Shown piece by piece: positions 1-4,882 of a DNA stretch of 13,988 nt. Under the pieces are notes generated by a model. The model saw only the letters and a program-made list of their open reading frames with translations, was not told the DNA's origin and did no database searches. The translations under genes were made by a program, and so were the position numbers. The stretch's first letter is position 1. Each line of letters opens with the position of its first letter. This DNA comes from Chryseomicrobium palamuruense (GTDB lineage Bacteria > Bacillota > Bacilli > Bacillales_A > Planococcaceae), in NCBI RefSeq assembly GCF_042649045.1, contig NZ_JBHSEF010000017.1, positions 1 through 13,988 on the forward strand, written 5' to 3'.

Positions 1-579
1 GATGAGGCACTCAAGGCATTGAGAGGTGCACCTGCTGGTGCCGGTCGAACGACAGTCGCGAAGAAGGGACTCGATTTCTGCAACCGTCTCTTTGCTATCG
101 AACGAAAAATCAAAGACAAACCTCCTGAAGAACGACTAAAGATCAGGAAAAATGACAGTCAGCCCGTGCTGGATGCTTTTTTGGCATGGCTTGAAGAACA
201 ACAGGATATTGTCGCTCCAAAGACAGCGACGGGAATTGCAATCTCATACACATTGAAACAATGGCCAAAACTTACGACATTTATGAAAGATGGTCGAATC
301 GAAATAGATAACAATCGTGCAGAACGTTCCATCAAACCATTTGTTATCGGAAGAAAGAACTGGTTGTTCGCAGCCTCTACAAGAGGAGCGACCTCAAGTG
401 CCATCGCCTATAGTCTCATCGAGACTGCCAAGGAAAATGGGCTCAATCCATTCTTCTACCTACAACTTCTTTTCGAAGTACTACCACAACGTGATTTGGA
501 GAAACTCGAATCCTTCGAAGATCTGATGCCGTGGTCGAAAAACTTACCAACGAATTGTTACATCCAATCAAAGAAATAG
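1..579 (+). CDS. tnpC: IS66-family transposase, C-terminal part (5' end outside the window)
   Basis: The reading frame is open from base 1, so the first start codon inside it (TTG at 19) is not a real start. What remains is the C-terminal third of an IS66-type transposase. The strongest signature is D-N-N-R-A-E-R-S followed by I-K-P-F-V-I-G-R-K-N-W-L-F; the glutamate encoded at 322-324 is the last acidic residue of the DDE catalytic triad. After it come the small C-terminal domain (I-E-T-A-K-E-N-G-L-N-P) and the family's terminal L-P-W-S-like stretch (here M-P-W-S). The protein would cut and join the IS ends on DNA. The C-terminus looks intact: a stop is followed by a terminator and then the IS end. 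Whether the 5' part and the accessory genes (tnpA, tnpB) exist cannot be seen here. Family assignment is confident. Confidence 0.93.
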   Translation, partial: DEALKALRGAPAGAGRTTVAKKGLDFCNRLFAIERKIKDKPPEERLKIRKNDSQPVLDAFLAWLEEQQDIVAPKTATGIAISYTLKQWPKLTTFMKDGRIEIDNNRAERSIKPFVIGRKNWLFAASTRGATSSAIAYSLIETAKENGLNPFFYLQLLFEVLPQRDLEKLESFEDLMPWSKNLPTNCYIQSKK

Positions 580-580
580 A

Positions 581-617
581 AAAATGCCATGCAAAATCAA
601 ATTTTGCATGGCATTTT
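581..617. terminator. Perfect 17-bp hairpin terminator, probably bidirectional
   Basis: Arms 581-597 and 601-617 are perfect reverse complements around a 3-base loop (CAA). The arms end in AAAA/TTTT, followed on the plus strand by CTTTTAT and on the minus strand by CTATTTCTTT. It lies just after the transposase stop and between two converging genes, so it can end both. Confidence 0.85.
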
Positions 618-673
618 CTTTTATAAGAAACAACGTGTTCACTATTTGACGCTTACGTTCAATAAGAGATTCT

Positions 674-1171
674 TTAGTCAGCAAGTGCTATTTCCATCCT
701 TTGTCGTTGAGCTGCGGGAATGGCAAATATGCCGCTTGCTTGCTCTGTTAATTGTCCAGATTTGACAAGACTACTTAAATATCTTGAAAAATTTCCTGAA
801 TAAGATTGTTTGTAATAGGTAGCAGCTGACTGACATTGTTCTAAGAGATCTTTTCGATGGAATTTATCCTCCCCTTTAACAAAGGTTAAATGAGCGGCTG
901 CTGCCATTATTAACTCGGTTCCAGATGATACTTTTAATTTTGCTGAAATTGCGTTAGTTGTTCCTTGAATGCCTTTATTGTTTATTATATCTTCTTTTCT
1001 ATCAGAAACTGTGGTAGTCGGTACTTGATTGTTTTGTCTGATACTTGGATTACTATCAATTAATCCTGATAATCTTTCTACAAAACTAAATAATTCATTT
1101 AAGATAAATTCTTCACTACCCTCAAACTCTATCTCTATTATCCCTACTTTAGCTTTAATCTTACTGGTCAT
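674..1171 (-). CDS. 165-aa protein of unknown function with probable winged-helix C-terminus
   Basis: I do not recognise a named family. Residues 3-35 read as two short beta strands and a helix (K-I-K-A-K-V-G-I-I-E-I-E-F-E-G). Residues 36-80 are a polar, probably unstructured linker rich in N, T and S. Residues 83-165 look like a winged helix-turn-helix: a hydrophobic alanine-rich helix (about 86-97), a helix with F-H-R-K-D-L-L, an aromatic helix containing Y-L-S-S-L-V-K-S-G, then a short wing with G-I-F-A-I-P. No signal peptide or membrane segment is visible. The ATG at 1171 is preceded by GGGAG at a good distance. The gene diverges from the three-gene operon at 1435 but lies outside the predicted att site at 1318-1338, so it may not belong to that cassette. 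The IS66 end sits only 17 bases past its stop codon. DNA binding is an inference. Confidence 0.7.
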   Translation of the reverse strand: MTSKIKAKVGIIEIEFEGSEEFILNELFSFVERLSGLIDSNPSIRQNNQVPTTTVSDRKEDIINNKGIQGTTNAISAKLKVSSGTELIMAAAAHLTFVKGEDKFHRKDLLEQCQSAATYYKQSYSGNFSRYLSSLVKSGQLTEQASGIFAIPAAQRQRMEIALAD

Positions 1172-1216
1172 ACGTTACTCCCATTTGTTTAAATATTTTG
1201 TATTTTTACTGATTAA

Positions 1217-1222
1217 ATTATA
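1217..1222 (-). promoter_or_regulatory. Candidate -10 box for the 165-aa gene
   Basis: A perfect TATAAT on the minus strand lies about 45 bases before the ATG at 1171. No good -35 is visible at 16-18 bases (the sequence there reads TCTTAT), and the region is so AT-rich that a chance match is likely. Confidence 0.3.
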
Positions 1223-1317
1223 ATACAAAATTATCCAAAATAAGAGTATAAATAAAAATTAATGACTTTTGAAATCATTCTATAAAAAAGTAGTTCTCGG
1301 CAACTTTCTTATCTACA

Positions 1318-1338
1318 TTATTTATGATAAGGTTCACC
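1318..1338 (-). repeat. Putative SCC-like att site, distal copy (duplicated rlmH 3' end)
   Basis: On the minus strand the last 18 bases read GAACCTTATCATAAATAA, preceded by GGT. Translated in frame this gives G-E-P-Y-H-K-stop, exactly the C-terminus of rlmH at 3982-4002. The two 21-base copies match at 17 positions, and all four differences are third-codon positions. No rlmH reading frame precedes it here (a stop lies four codons upstream), so it is a short fossil of an rlmH 3' end. The core TATCATAA is also the core of staphylococcal SCC att sites as I remember them. It is a direct repeat of the rlmH copy, as integration by a site-specific recombinase would produce. Confidence 0.8.
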
Positions 1339-1352
1339 GTACTGTATCTAAA

Positions 1353-1360
1353 TGAGGTTT
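1353..1360 (+). repeat. Inner inverted repeat, distal end of the SCC-like element
   Basis: TGAGGTTT here is the exact reverse complement of 3973-3980 at the other end. The wider 13 bases (ATGAGGTTTCAAA) match the other end's GTGAGGTTTTTAA at 10 positions. It starts 14 bases inside the att repeat. Staphylococcal SCC elements have a comparable inverted pair flanking the joined att core. Confidence 0.45.
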
Positions 1361-1380
1361 CAAACTTTAAATGAAGGTTA

Positions 1381-1408
1381 TTTACTAAATAAAAGCGAAT
1401 GATATAAT
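1381..1408 (+). promoter_or_regulatory. Candidate promoter of the three-gene cassette
   Basis: The -10 box is a perfect TATAAT at 1403-1408. A partial -35, TTTACT (1381-1386), lies 16 bases upstream. Transcription would start near 1415, leaving a leader of about 20 bases with AAGGAGG (1420-1426) placed eight bases before the ATG at 1435. It lies inside the predicted element, so the cassette carries its own promoter. Confidence 0.55.
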
Positions 1409-1434
1409 TAACAATAACTAAGGAGGCGGATGAC

Positions 1435-1869
1435 ATGCTATTAGCAATTGAACCAAGAAATGATTTGGTTACGTCTGAAAACCAGCTAGAACGTCTATAT
1501 TTAATTCAATATTTAACGGAGCTCAAGGAATCCATTAATACACAACCATTAAATTCCATATCCACTGAAAAACTAACTACTATAAAATTCTTTTTAGAAA
1601 GTGGAAAAGGTCATTACGAAGGCAATTTTATAAATTTCCCTACATTAGATACTGCTGAAATTTATTCTTTGATTAATGAAAGTCTAACTACTGAACAAAT
1701 TTTTAATTATTCATTCAAAGAAAATACTGATTACTTTTTACAAATATTAGATAACTTACATTCAATTGATGAAAATGACAGGTTTTTATTAATGGATTTT
1801 ATTTCAAATTTGATTAATAACCTTAATATGCAAGATTCACAAAAAACAAGGAACTTTTTCGATTGGTAA
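1435..1869 (+). CDS. 144-aa protein of unknown function, first gene of the cassette
   Basis: The ATG has an excellent AAGGAGG ribosome site eight bases upstream, so the gene is very likely real. I recognise no family. The product is mostly helical in appearance, rich in Leu, Ile, Asn, Glu and Ser, poor in Gly and Pro, and has no signal peptide, membrane segment or cysteine pair. An N-terminal stretch (residues 18-34) looks amphipathic, and the C-terminus (115-130) is another leucine/isoleucine-rich helix, which could be a protein contact surface. Its last seven bases overlap the start of the metallopeptidase gene, so the two are probably translationally coupled and made in similar amounts. 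A role as partner, inhibitor or adaptor of the peptidase is only a guess from this arrangement. Codon use is as AT-rich as in the next two genes. Confidence 0.8.
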   Translation: MLLAIEPRNDLVTSENQLERLYLIQYLTELKESINTQPLNSISTEKLTTIKFFLESGKGHYEGNFINFPTLDTAEIYSLINESLTTEQIFNYSFKENTDYFLQILDNLHSIDENDRFLLMDFISNLINNLNMQDSQKTRNFFDW

Positions 1870-3305
1870 ATACAGCAGACAATTTCTTTGACAATTCTTT
1901 GCAAGTTCATCATGATCAAGTATTTGCCTTATTTAATCAAATTGAAAAGTTAAAATTAACTGCATATCCATCAATTGAAATTCCAAATTTTATTAATGAA
2001 TTATCAAATGTATGTAGTTTGCTCCTGCAAAAGTTTGAACGTCTATCTATTACAAGTTATTCAGAAATAAAATTATATCGTCAAACTTTTAATGATTTAC
2101 AAAAAATAGTAAGTTATATTTCACAAGCAAATATAACTAATCATCCTATGGAGGTAATGGTTCCTGCAAAAGAACTTATTATCAAATTTGGAGATGAAAC
2201 TTTATTTTTTACCCAACCACTTTGGTATTTGAACTATGCGATTGGAGATGTTTGGACAAATTTTTCCAATAGCGTTAATAAATTATTCCCACAATTAGAA
2301 TTAGACTCAAAGAAAAAGATTTTAATTCAATTTCCGATGATACACAAAGACGACGTGCTTTTAGGATGCGTTATGGGGCATGAATTAGGGCATTACTTTG
2401 ACTTACATTCTGGTTTGAACATCTCTGCTTCATTACTTCCACAACTACTACAACATGAAAATGTGAAGAAATTAACTAATTATCTTCAAATGAAAATAGT
2501 AAATCCTGCTTTAAAGTTAGATACTCAAGTTGAAGAGCGCCTTAAAGATGATTTAGTAGTAAGAATTTTAGGCGATAATCATTTATTCAATTGGCTTAAA
2601 GAGTTTGTAGCAGATGTAGTAGGAATTTTATTATATGGACCTGCTTCTCATTTTTCAGGAGATAGTCTGTTTGCTTTTAGTTCGCTTTCAGAGAACGGAC
2701 AATTAGTAGATGTATATTCAAAATCACACCCAAGATCGTCTTTAAGAAGCATAGTAAGAATGAATACATTCAAAAAACTAGGTTATGAACAAAATTTTGA
2801 TGATGACATTCAAAATAGTATAAACATAAGTAAAGAAAAATGGGAAAAAGCACAAGTACACAATTCTAATAGTTTTATAGATGGAAATATTAGGGATGAT
2901 TTAGTTTATCGTTTGAATTTAAACAAAGACTCATACGAGTTAATGGAACTAATTTTATTGGATAATCTAGATTCTATAATTGATTTCATATTAGAAAAAA
3001 TACCCGAATCTTTACATTATCACTATACGACATTTAATGAAGTAGTACCTAAATTATCTAAAAAAATCTCAAATTTTATACCACCAAATGAATTGCAAAA
3101 TCAACCTGTAGATAGTATTAGCATTTTAAATGCTGGTTGGCACGCTTATTTAATCTATAAAGAAAAATTAAGTGATAATCTTGCAGAAAATGAACAAGAT
3201 TATAACATTAGAGAAATGATTAATAATTTAGTTAAAAAAGCGCTAATGTCAGCTAATACACACAGGAGGTGGAATGATGCCAGTGCTGACCAGTCTAATG
3301 ATTAA
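1863..3305 (+). CDS. HExxH zinc metallopeptidase-like protein, second gene of the cassette
   Basis: The 480-aa product has a gluzincin-type active site: H-E-L-G-H at 173-177 inside M-G-H-E-L-G-H-Y-F-D supplies two zinc ligands and the catalytic Glu174. E247 in K-E-F-V-A-D is the probable third ligand with D251 behind it, and S-H-P-x-S-S-L-R at 288-294 resembles the H-P-x(n)-R element after the zinc site of M48-like peptidases. There is no signal peptide and no convincing membrane helix, unlike classical M48 proteins, so it is probably cytoplasmic. About 150 residues before and 180 after the core match nothing I know. The start is TTG at 1863, overlapping the previous gene by 7 bases, with AAGGA about ten bases upstream; the next in-frame ATG would remove about 95 residues. 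The third gene's ribosome site and start lie within its 3' end. Substrate unknown. Confidence 0.85.
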   Translation: MVNTADNFFDNSLQVHHDQVFALFNQIEKLKLTAYPSIEIPNFINELSNVCSLLLQKFERLSITSYSEIKLYRQTFNDLQKIVSYISQANITNHPMEVMVPAKELIIKFGDETLFFTQPLWYLNYAIGDVWTNFSNSVNKLFPQLELDSKKKILIQFPMIHKDDVLLGCVMGHELGHYFDLHSGLNISASLLPQLLQHENVKKLTNYLQMKIVNPALKLDTQVEERLKDDLVVRILGDNHLFNWLKEFVADVVGILLYGPASHFSGDSLFAFSSLSENGQLVDVYSKSHPRSSLRSIVRMNTFKKLGYEQNFDDDIQNSINISKEKWEKAQVHNSNSFIDGNIRDDLVYRLNLNKDSYELMELILLDNLDSIIDFILEKIPESLHYHYTTFNEVVPKLSKKISNFIPPNELQNQPVDSISILNAGWHAYLIYKEKLSDNLAENEQDYNIREMINNLVKKALMSANTHRRWNDASADQSND

Positions 3306-3879
3306 AGAAAGAATGGTTTTAGACGAAGATGATATAGATAAAAATCTAATTATTACACCATTATTGGAAGAAACTCAATTAAACGGTGCCAGTATTGATT
3401 TAAGATTAGGAACAGAATTTAAAGTCTCTATACCGACAAGATCACCATTAATGGGTATTGTTGAAGAACCTATCGATCAGTTTTTTCAGTCTACTTTTCG
3501 TTCATTCGGAGAAGACTTTATACTATATCCGAATCAATTGGTTCTAGTTAATTCATTTGAATATATAAGAATTCCTAATGATCTTGTCGGCATGATAAGT
3601 ACTCGTTCCTCTTTAAATAGGTTAGGATTAAATGTTACTTCTATCATTCATCCTGGGTATGCCGGCACGCTTACATTACAATTAGAGAATAATGGTGTAA
3701 ATGCAATCAAGTTAATTTGTGGAATGAGATTAATTCAATTAGTTTTATTTTCAAGTATAGCTGTTCCACAAGCATATATTTCTAATTCAGTTTCAAAATA
3801 TATAAGTAATACATCACCAATTCTCTCTCAAATAAATAGAGATTCGGACTTACATATCTTAAAGTCCTTTAATCCATAA
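3277..3879 (+). CDS. dCTP deaminase/dUTPase-fold protein, probably catalytically inactive
   Basis: The 200-aa product has the ordered motifs of the trimeric Dcd/Dut family: G-A-S-I-D-L-R-L-G (37-45), S-T-R-S-S-L-N-R-L-G (108-117), H-P-G-Y-A-G-T-L-T-L (125-134), G-M-R-L-I-Q-L (149-155) and a C-terminal lid-like K-Y-I-S-N-T-S-P (174-181). Arg110, Ser111 and Arg115 match the nucleotide-binding residues of E. coli Dcd. The position of its catalytic Glu138 (L-E-F-Y-N) is Gln135 here (L-Q-L-E-N), and the aspartate used by dUTPases is His125. Binding a deoxynucleotide without hydrolysing it is therefore my inference. AGGAGGT (3264-3270) lies six bases before the ATG at 3277 and only three before an adjacent in-frame ATG at 3274, so 3277 is preferred. 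It overlaps the metallopeptidase gene by 29 bases. A housekeeping dCTP deaminase is unlikely, given the changed residues and context. Confidence 0.85.
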   Translation: MPVLTSLMIKERMVLDEDDIDKNLIITPLLEETQLNGASIDLRLGTEFKVSIPTRSPLMGIVEEPIDQFFQSTFRSFGEDFILYPNQLVLVNSFEYIRIPNDLVGMISTRSSLNRLGLNVTSIIHPGYAGTLTLQLENNGVNAIKLICGMRLIQLVLFSSIAVPQAYISNSVSKYISNTSPILSQINRDSDLHILKSFNP

Positions 3880-3885
3880 TTGAAT

Positions 3886-3929
3886 CTAGAAAAGACAGCC
3901 CCATTGTTGTATGAGGCTGTCTTTTCTAG
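3886..3929. terminator. Strong 15-bp hairpin closing the cassette
   Basis: Arms 3886-3900 (CTAGAAAAGACAGCC) and 3915-3929 are perfect reverse complements around a 14-base loop. It lies seven bases after the third gene's stop and between converging genes (the cassette and rlmH), so it may act in both directions. The tract after the stem is TTAGTTATATTT, which is T-rich but interrupted. Confidence 0.8.
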
Positions 3930-3972
3930 TTAGTTATATTTAGTATTTACACAATTTTTTTGAGGATATTAA

Positions 3973-3980
3973 AAACCTCA
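3973..3980 (-). repeat. Inner inverted repeat, rlmH-proximal end of the SCC-like element
   Basis: AAACCTCA on the plus strand is TGAGGTTT on the minus strand, the exact inverse of 1353-1360. It starts one base beyond the rlmH stop codon. Read away from rlmH the junction is CAAGTAA then GTGAGGTTTTT, similar in layout to the staphylococcal SCC junction as I recall it. Confidence 0.45.
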
Positions 3981-3981
3981 C

Positions 3982-4002
3982 TTACTTGTGATACGGTTCC
4001 CC
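3982..4002 (-). repeat. Putative SCC-like att site inside the rlmH 3' end
   Basis: The last seven rlmH codons end in GAACCGTATCACAAGTAA. They pair with the copy at 1318-1338, differing at four wobble positions only. The site keeps the reading frame and stop of rlmH intact, so insertion would not harm the gene. Confidence 0.75.
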
Positions 4003-4461
4003 CTTAATAATCCGAAAACTCCGATAAATCTGCTCAACGAGAACCAACTTCATTAACTGGTGAGGCAGCGTCATTTTGCCAAATGAGAGTTGTTCGTTCG
4101 CGCGCTTTAAGACTTCGTCATGGAGACCAAGGGATCCACCGATGACAAATACGATTTTGCTTGTGCCGTAAGTCATCAATGAATTTAGATGCGCAGCCAT
4201 TTCTTCGGAGCTGCGCGTTTTGCCGTTGATGGCGAGGGCGATGACGTGGGCGTCTGGGTGAATCTTGGCGAGGATGCGTTCGCCTTCTTTGCGTTTGACG
4301 ATTTCCATGTCGGCATCACTTAAATTTTCGGGTGCTTTTTCGTCCGCGACCTCCACTTGCTCCATTTTTGCGTAAGCACCCAGGCGTTTTACATATTCCT
4401 CGATGCCCATTTTTAAGTATTTCTCTTTTAATTTTCCGACCGTTACAATTGTGATATTCAC
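3982..4461 (-). CDS. rlmH: 23S rRNA (pseudouridine1915-N3)-methyltransferase
   Basis: At 159 aa this matches the usual RlmH length exactly. The enzyme uses S-adenosylmethionine to methylate N3 of pseudouridine 1915 in helix 69 of 23S rRNA, acting on assembled 70S ribosomes. Visible family features are the N-terminal M-N-I-T-I-V-T-V-G-K-L-K-E-K-Y, the SPOUT knot with F-V-I-G-G-S-L-G-L at 105-113, L-P-H-Q-L-M-K-L-V-L-V-E-Q-I-Y-R at 132-147, and the highly conserved C-terminus G-E-P-Y-H-K. The ATG at 4461 follows AAAGGTGG on the minus strand. It lies downstream of yyzF and htrC in the same orientation, and DnaA-box-like sequences fill the gap to yyzF. Its 3' end is the classical SCC insertion target, and here it borders the foreign AT-rich cassette. 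Gene identity is secure. Confidence 0.98.
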   Translation of the reverse strand: MNITIVTVGKLKEKYLKMGIEEYVKRLGAYAKMEQVEVADEKAPENLSDADMEIVKRKEGERILAKIHPDAHVIALAINGKTRSSEEMAAHLNSLMTYGTSKIVFVIGGSLGLHDEVLKRANEQLSFGKMTLPHQLMKLVLVEQIYRSFRIIKGEPYHK

Positions 4462-4548
4462 AGGTTATCCACCTTTACGTTTCATTTACAAACACGATAT
4501 CCACAATAGTTGTCCACATATCCACATGCGTTATCTACATATTGTGTC

Positions 4549-4716
4549 TTAGTTTTTTCCACCCACGATATATATAGCAGCCTGTTCACAATGTTCACAG
4601 CGTGTGGATAAGTTTTCCGCTTTTTTGAGTTTTTCAAGAATTGGAAATTCTCCTGTCGATGCCGTCACCTCGTCAAGTACTTGATTTACATGGGTTTCGC
4701 ATGCGTATTTCTCCAT
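4549..4716 (-). CDS. yyzF: Small CxxH/CxxC zinc-ribbon-like protein (YyzF family)
   Basis: This 55-aa protein has C-x-x-H near its N-terminus (M-E-K-Y-A-C-E-T-H-V) and C-E-H-C near its C-terminus, the two halves of a probable zinc site. This is the pattern of the Bacillales CxxH/CxxC family, which in B. subtilis (yyzF) also sits between htrC and rlmH. The function is unknown. An upstream in-frame ATG at 4752 exists, but the ATG at 4716 is chosen because GAGGAGG lies immediately upstream at the right distance, and family members start M-E/K-x-Y-x-C. A perfect DnaA box falls inside the coding region (4603-4611). It follows the htrC terminator, so it probably has its own promoter and is cotranscribed with rlmH. 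Confidence 0.9.
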   Translation of the reverse strand: MEKYACETHVNQVLDEVTASTGEFPILEKLKKAENLSTRCEHCEQAAIYIVGGKN

Positions 4717-4798
4717 TATTCTTCCTCCTCGGACAATTATGATTATGCACAAAGTTATTCACATTTTACACGAGTTTATCCACACCATATTGTAACAA

Positions 4799-4841
4799 AT
4801 AAAAAAGGAGCAGGAAAGACGCCATTTCGTCTCCCTACTCC
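4799..4841 (-). terminator. Terminator after htrC
   Basis: On the minus strand, CTCC/GGAG (4838-4841 with 4807-4810) and AGACG/CGTCT (4817-4821 with 4828-4832) form an interrupted stem with a bulge, followed by TTTTTTATT (4798-4806). It begins about 40 bases after the htrC stop. Confidence 0.8.
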
Positions 4842-4882
4842 CTGTGTAAATCTTTTGTGAAGCAAAATAAGTTATCCACAAA

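Larger units (their letters stand above)
1..656 (+). mobile_element. Right end of an IS66-family insertion sequence
   Basis: The transposase end is followed by about 77 bases, and then by CACTATTTGACGCTTAC ending at 656. Read on the other strand this is GTAAGCGTCAAATAGTG, the form typical of IS66-family terminal inverted repeats, which begin GTAA. The boundary is therefore placed at 656. IS66 elements usually make 8-bp target duplications, so GTTCAATA (657-664) is the predicted right copy. The left end lies outside the window, so neither the inverted repeat partner nor the duplication can be confirmed here. Confidence 0.8.
1318..4002. mobile_element. Putative SCC-like mini-element inserted at the 3' end of rlmH
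   Basis: The segment between the two direct att copies (1318-1338 and 3982-4002) is about 2.66 kb and holds a single three-gene operon, with its own promoter and a closing terminator. It is strikingly AT-rich by eye compared with rlmH and the Wal genes beside it. An inverted TGAGGTTT lies just inside each att copy, as in the attSCC of staphylococcal elements. No ccr serine recombinase, tyrosine integrase or transposase gene lies inside, so mobility would need a recombinase from elsewhere. The element type is an inference from site, repeats and composition; the repeats themselves are directly visible. Confidence 0.65.
4465..4880. promoter_or_regulatory. Cluster of DnaA-box-like sequences around rlmH-yyzF-htrC
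   Basis: Perfect TTATCCACA boxes lie at 4776-4784 and 4872-4880 (plus strand) and at 4603-4611 (minus strand). One-mismatch copies are TTATCCACC 4465-4473, ATATCCACA 4497-4505 and 4518-4526, TTGTCCACA 4510-4518, TTATCTACA 4531-4539, TTATGCACA 4743-4751 and TTATTCACA 4755-4763. The densest group fills the rlmH-yyzF gap, and a second covers the yyzF upstream region. A probable extended -10 (TG-T-TACAAT, minus strand, -10 at 4789-4794) lies next to the latter group, so DnaA binding could also affect yyzF-rlmH transcription. From memory, the B. subtilis rlmH (yydA) locus is one of the DnaA-box clusters near the origin. Confidence 0.75.

Noticed and set aside
674..1171. Including the 165-aa gene in the mobile three-gene cassette
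   Set aside because: It lies outside the duplicated rlmH-end repeat at 1318-1338 and is transcribed away from the cassette, so only adjacency links them.
3277..3879. Housekeeping dCTP deaminase or dUTPase
   Set aside because: Both expected catalytic acids are replaced, and the gene is embedded by overlap in an AT-rich accessory operon.
4465..4880. Chromosomal origin of replication
   Set aside because: DnaA boxes are present, but dnaA/dnaN are not and no obvious AT-rich unwinding region accompanies them. A DnaA-binding cluster fits better.
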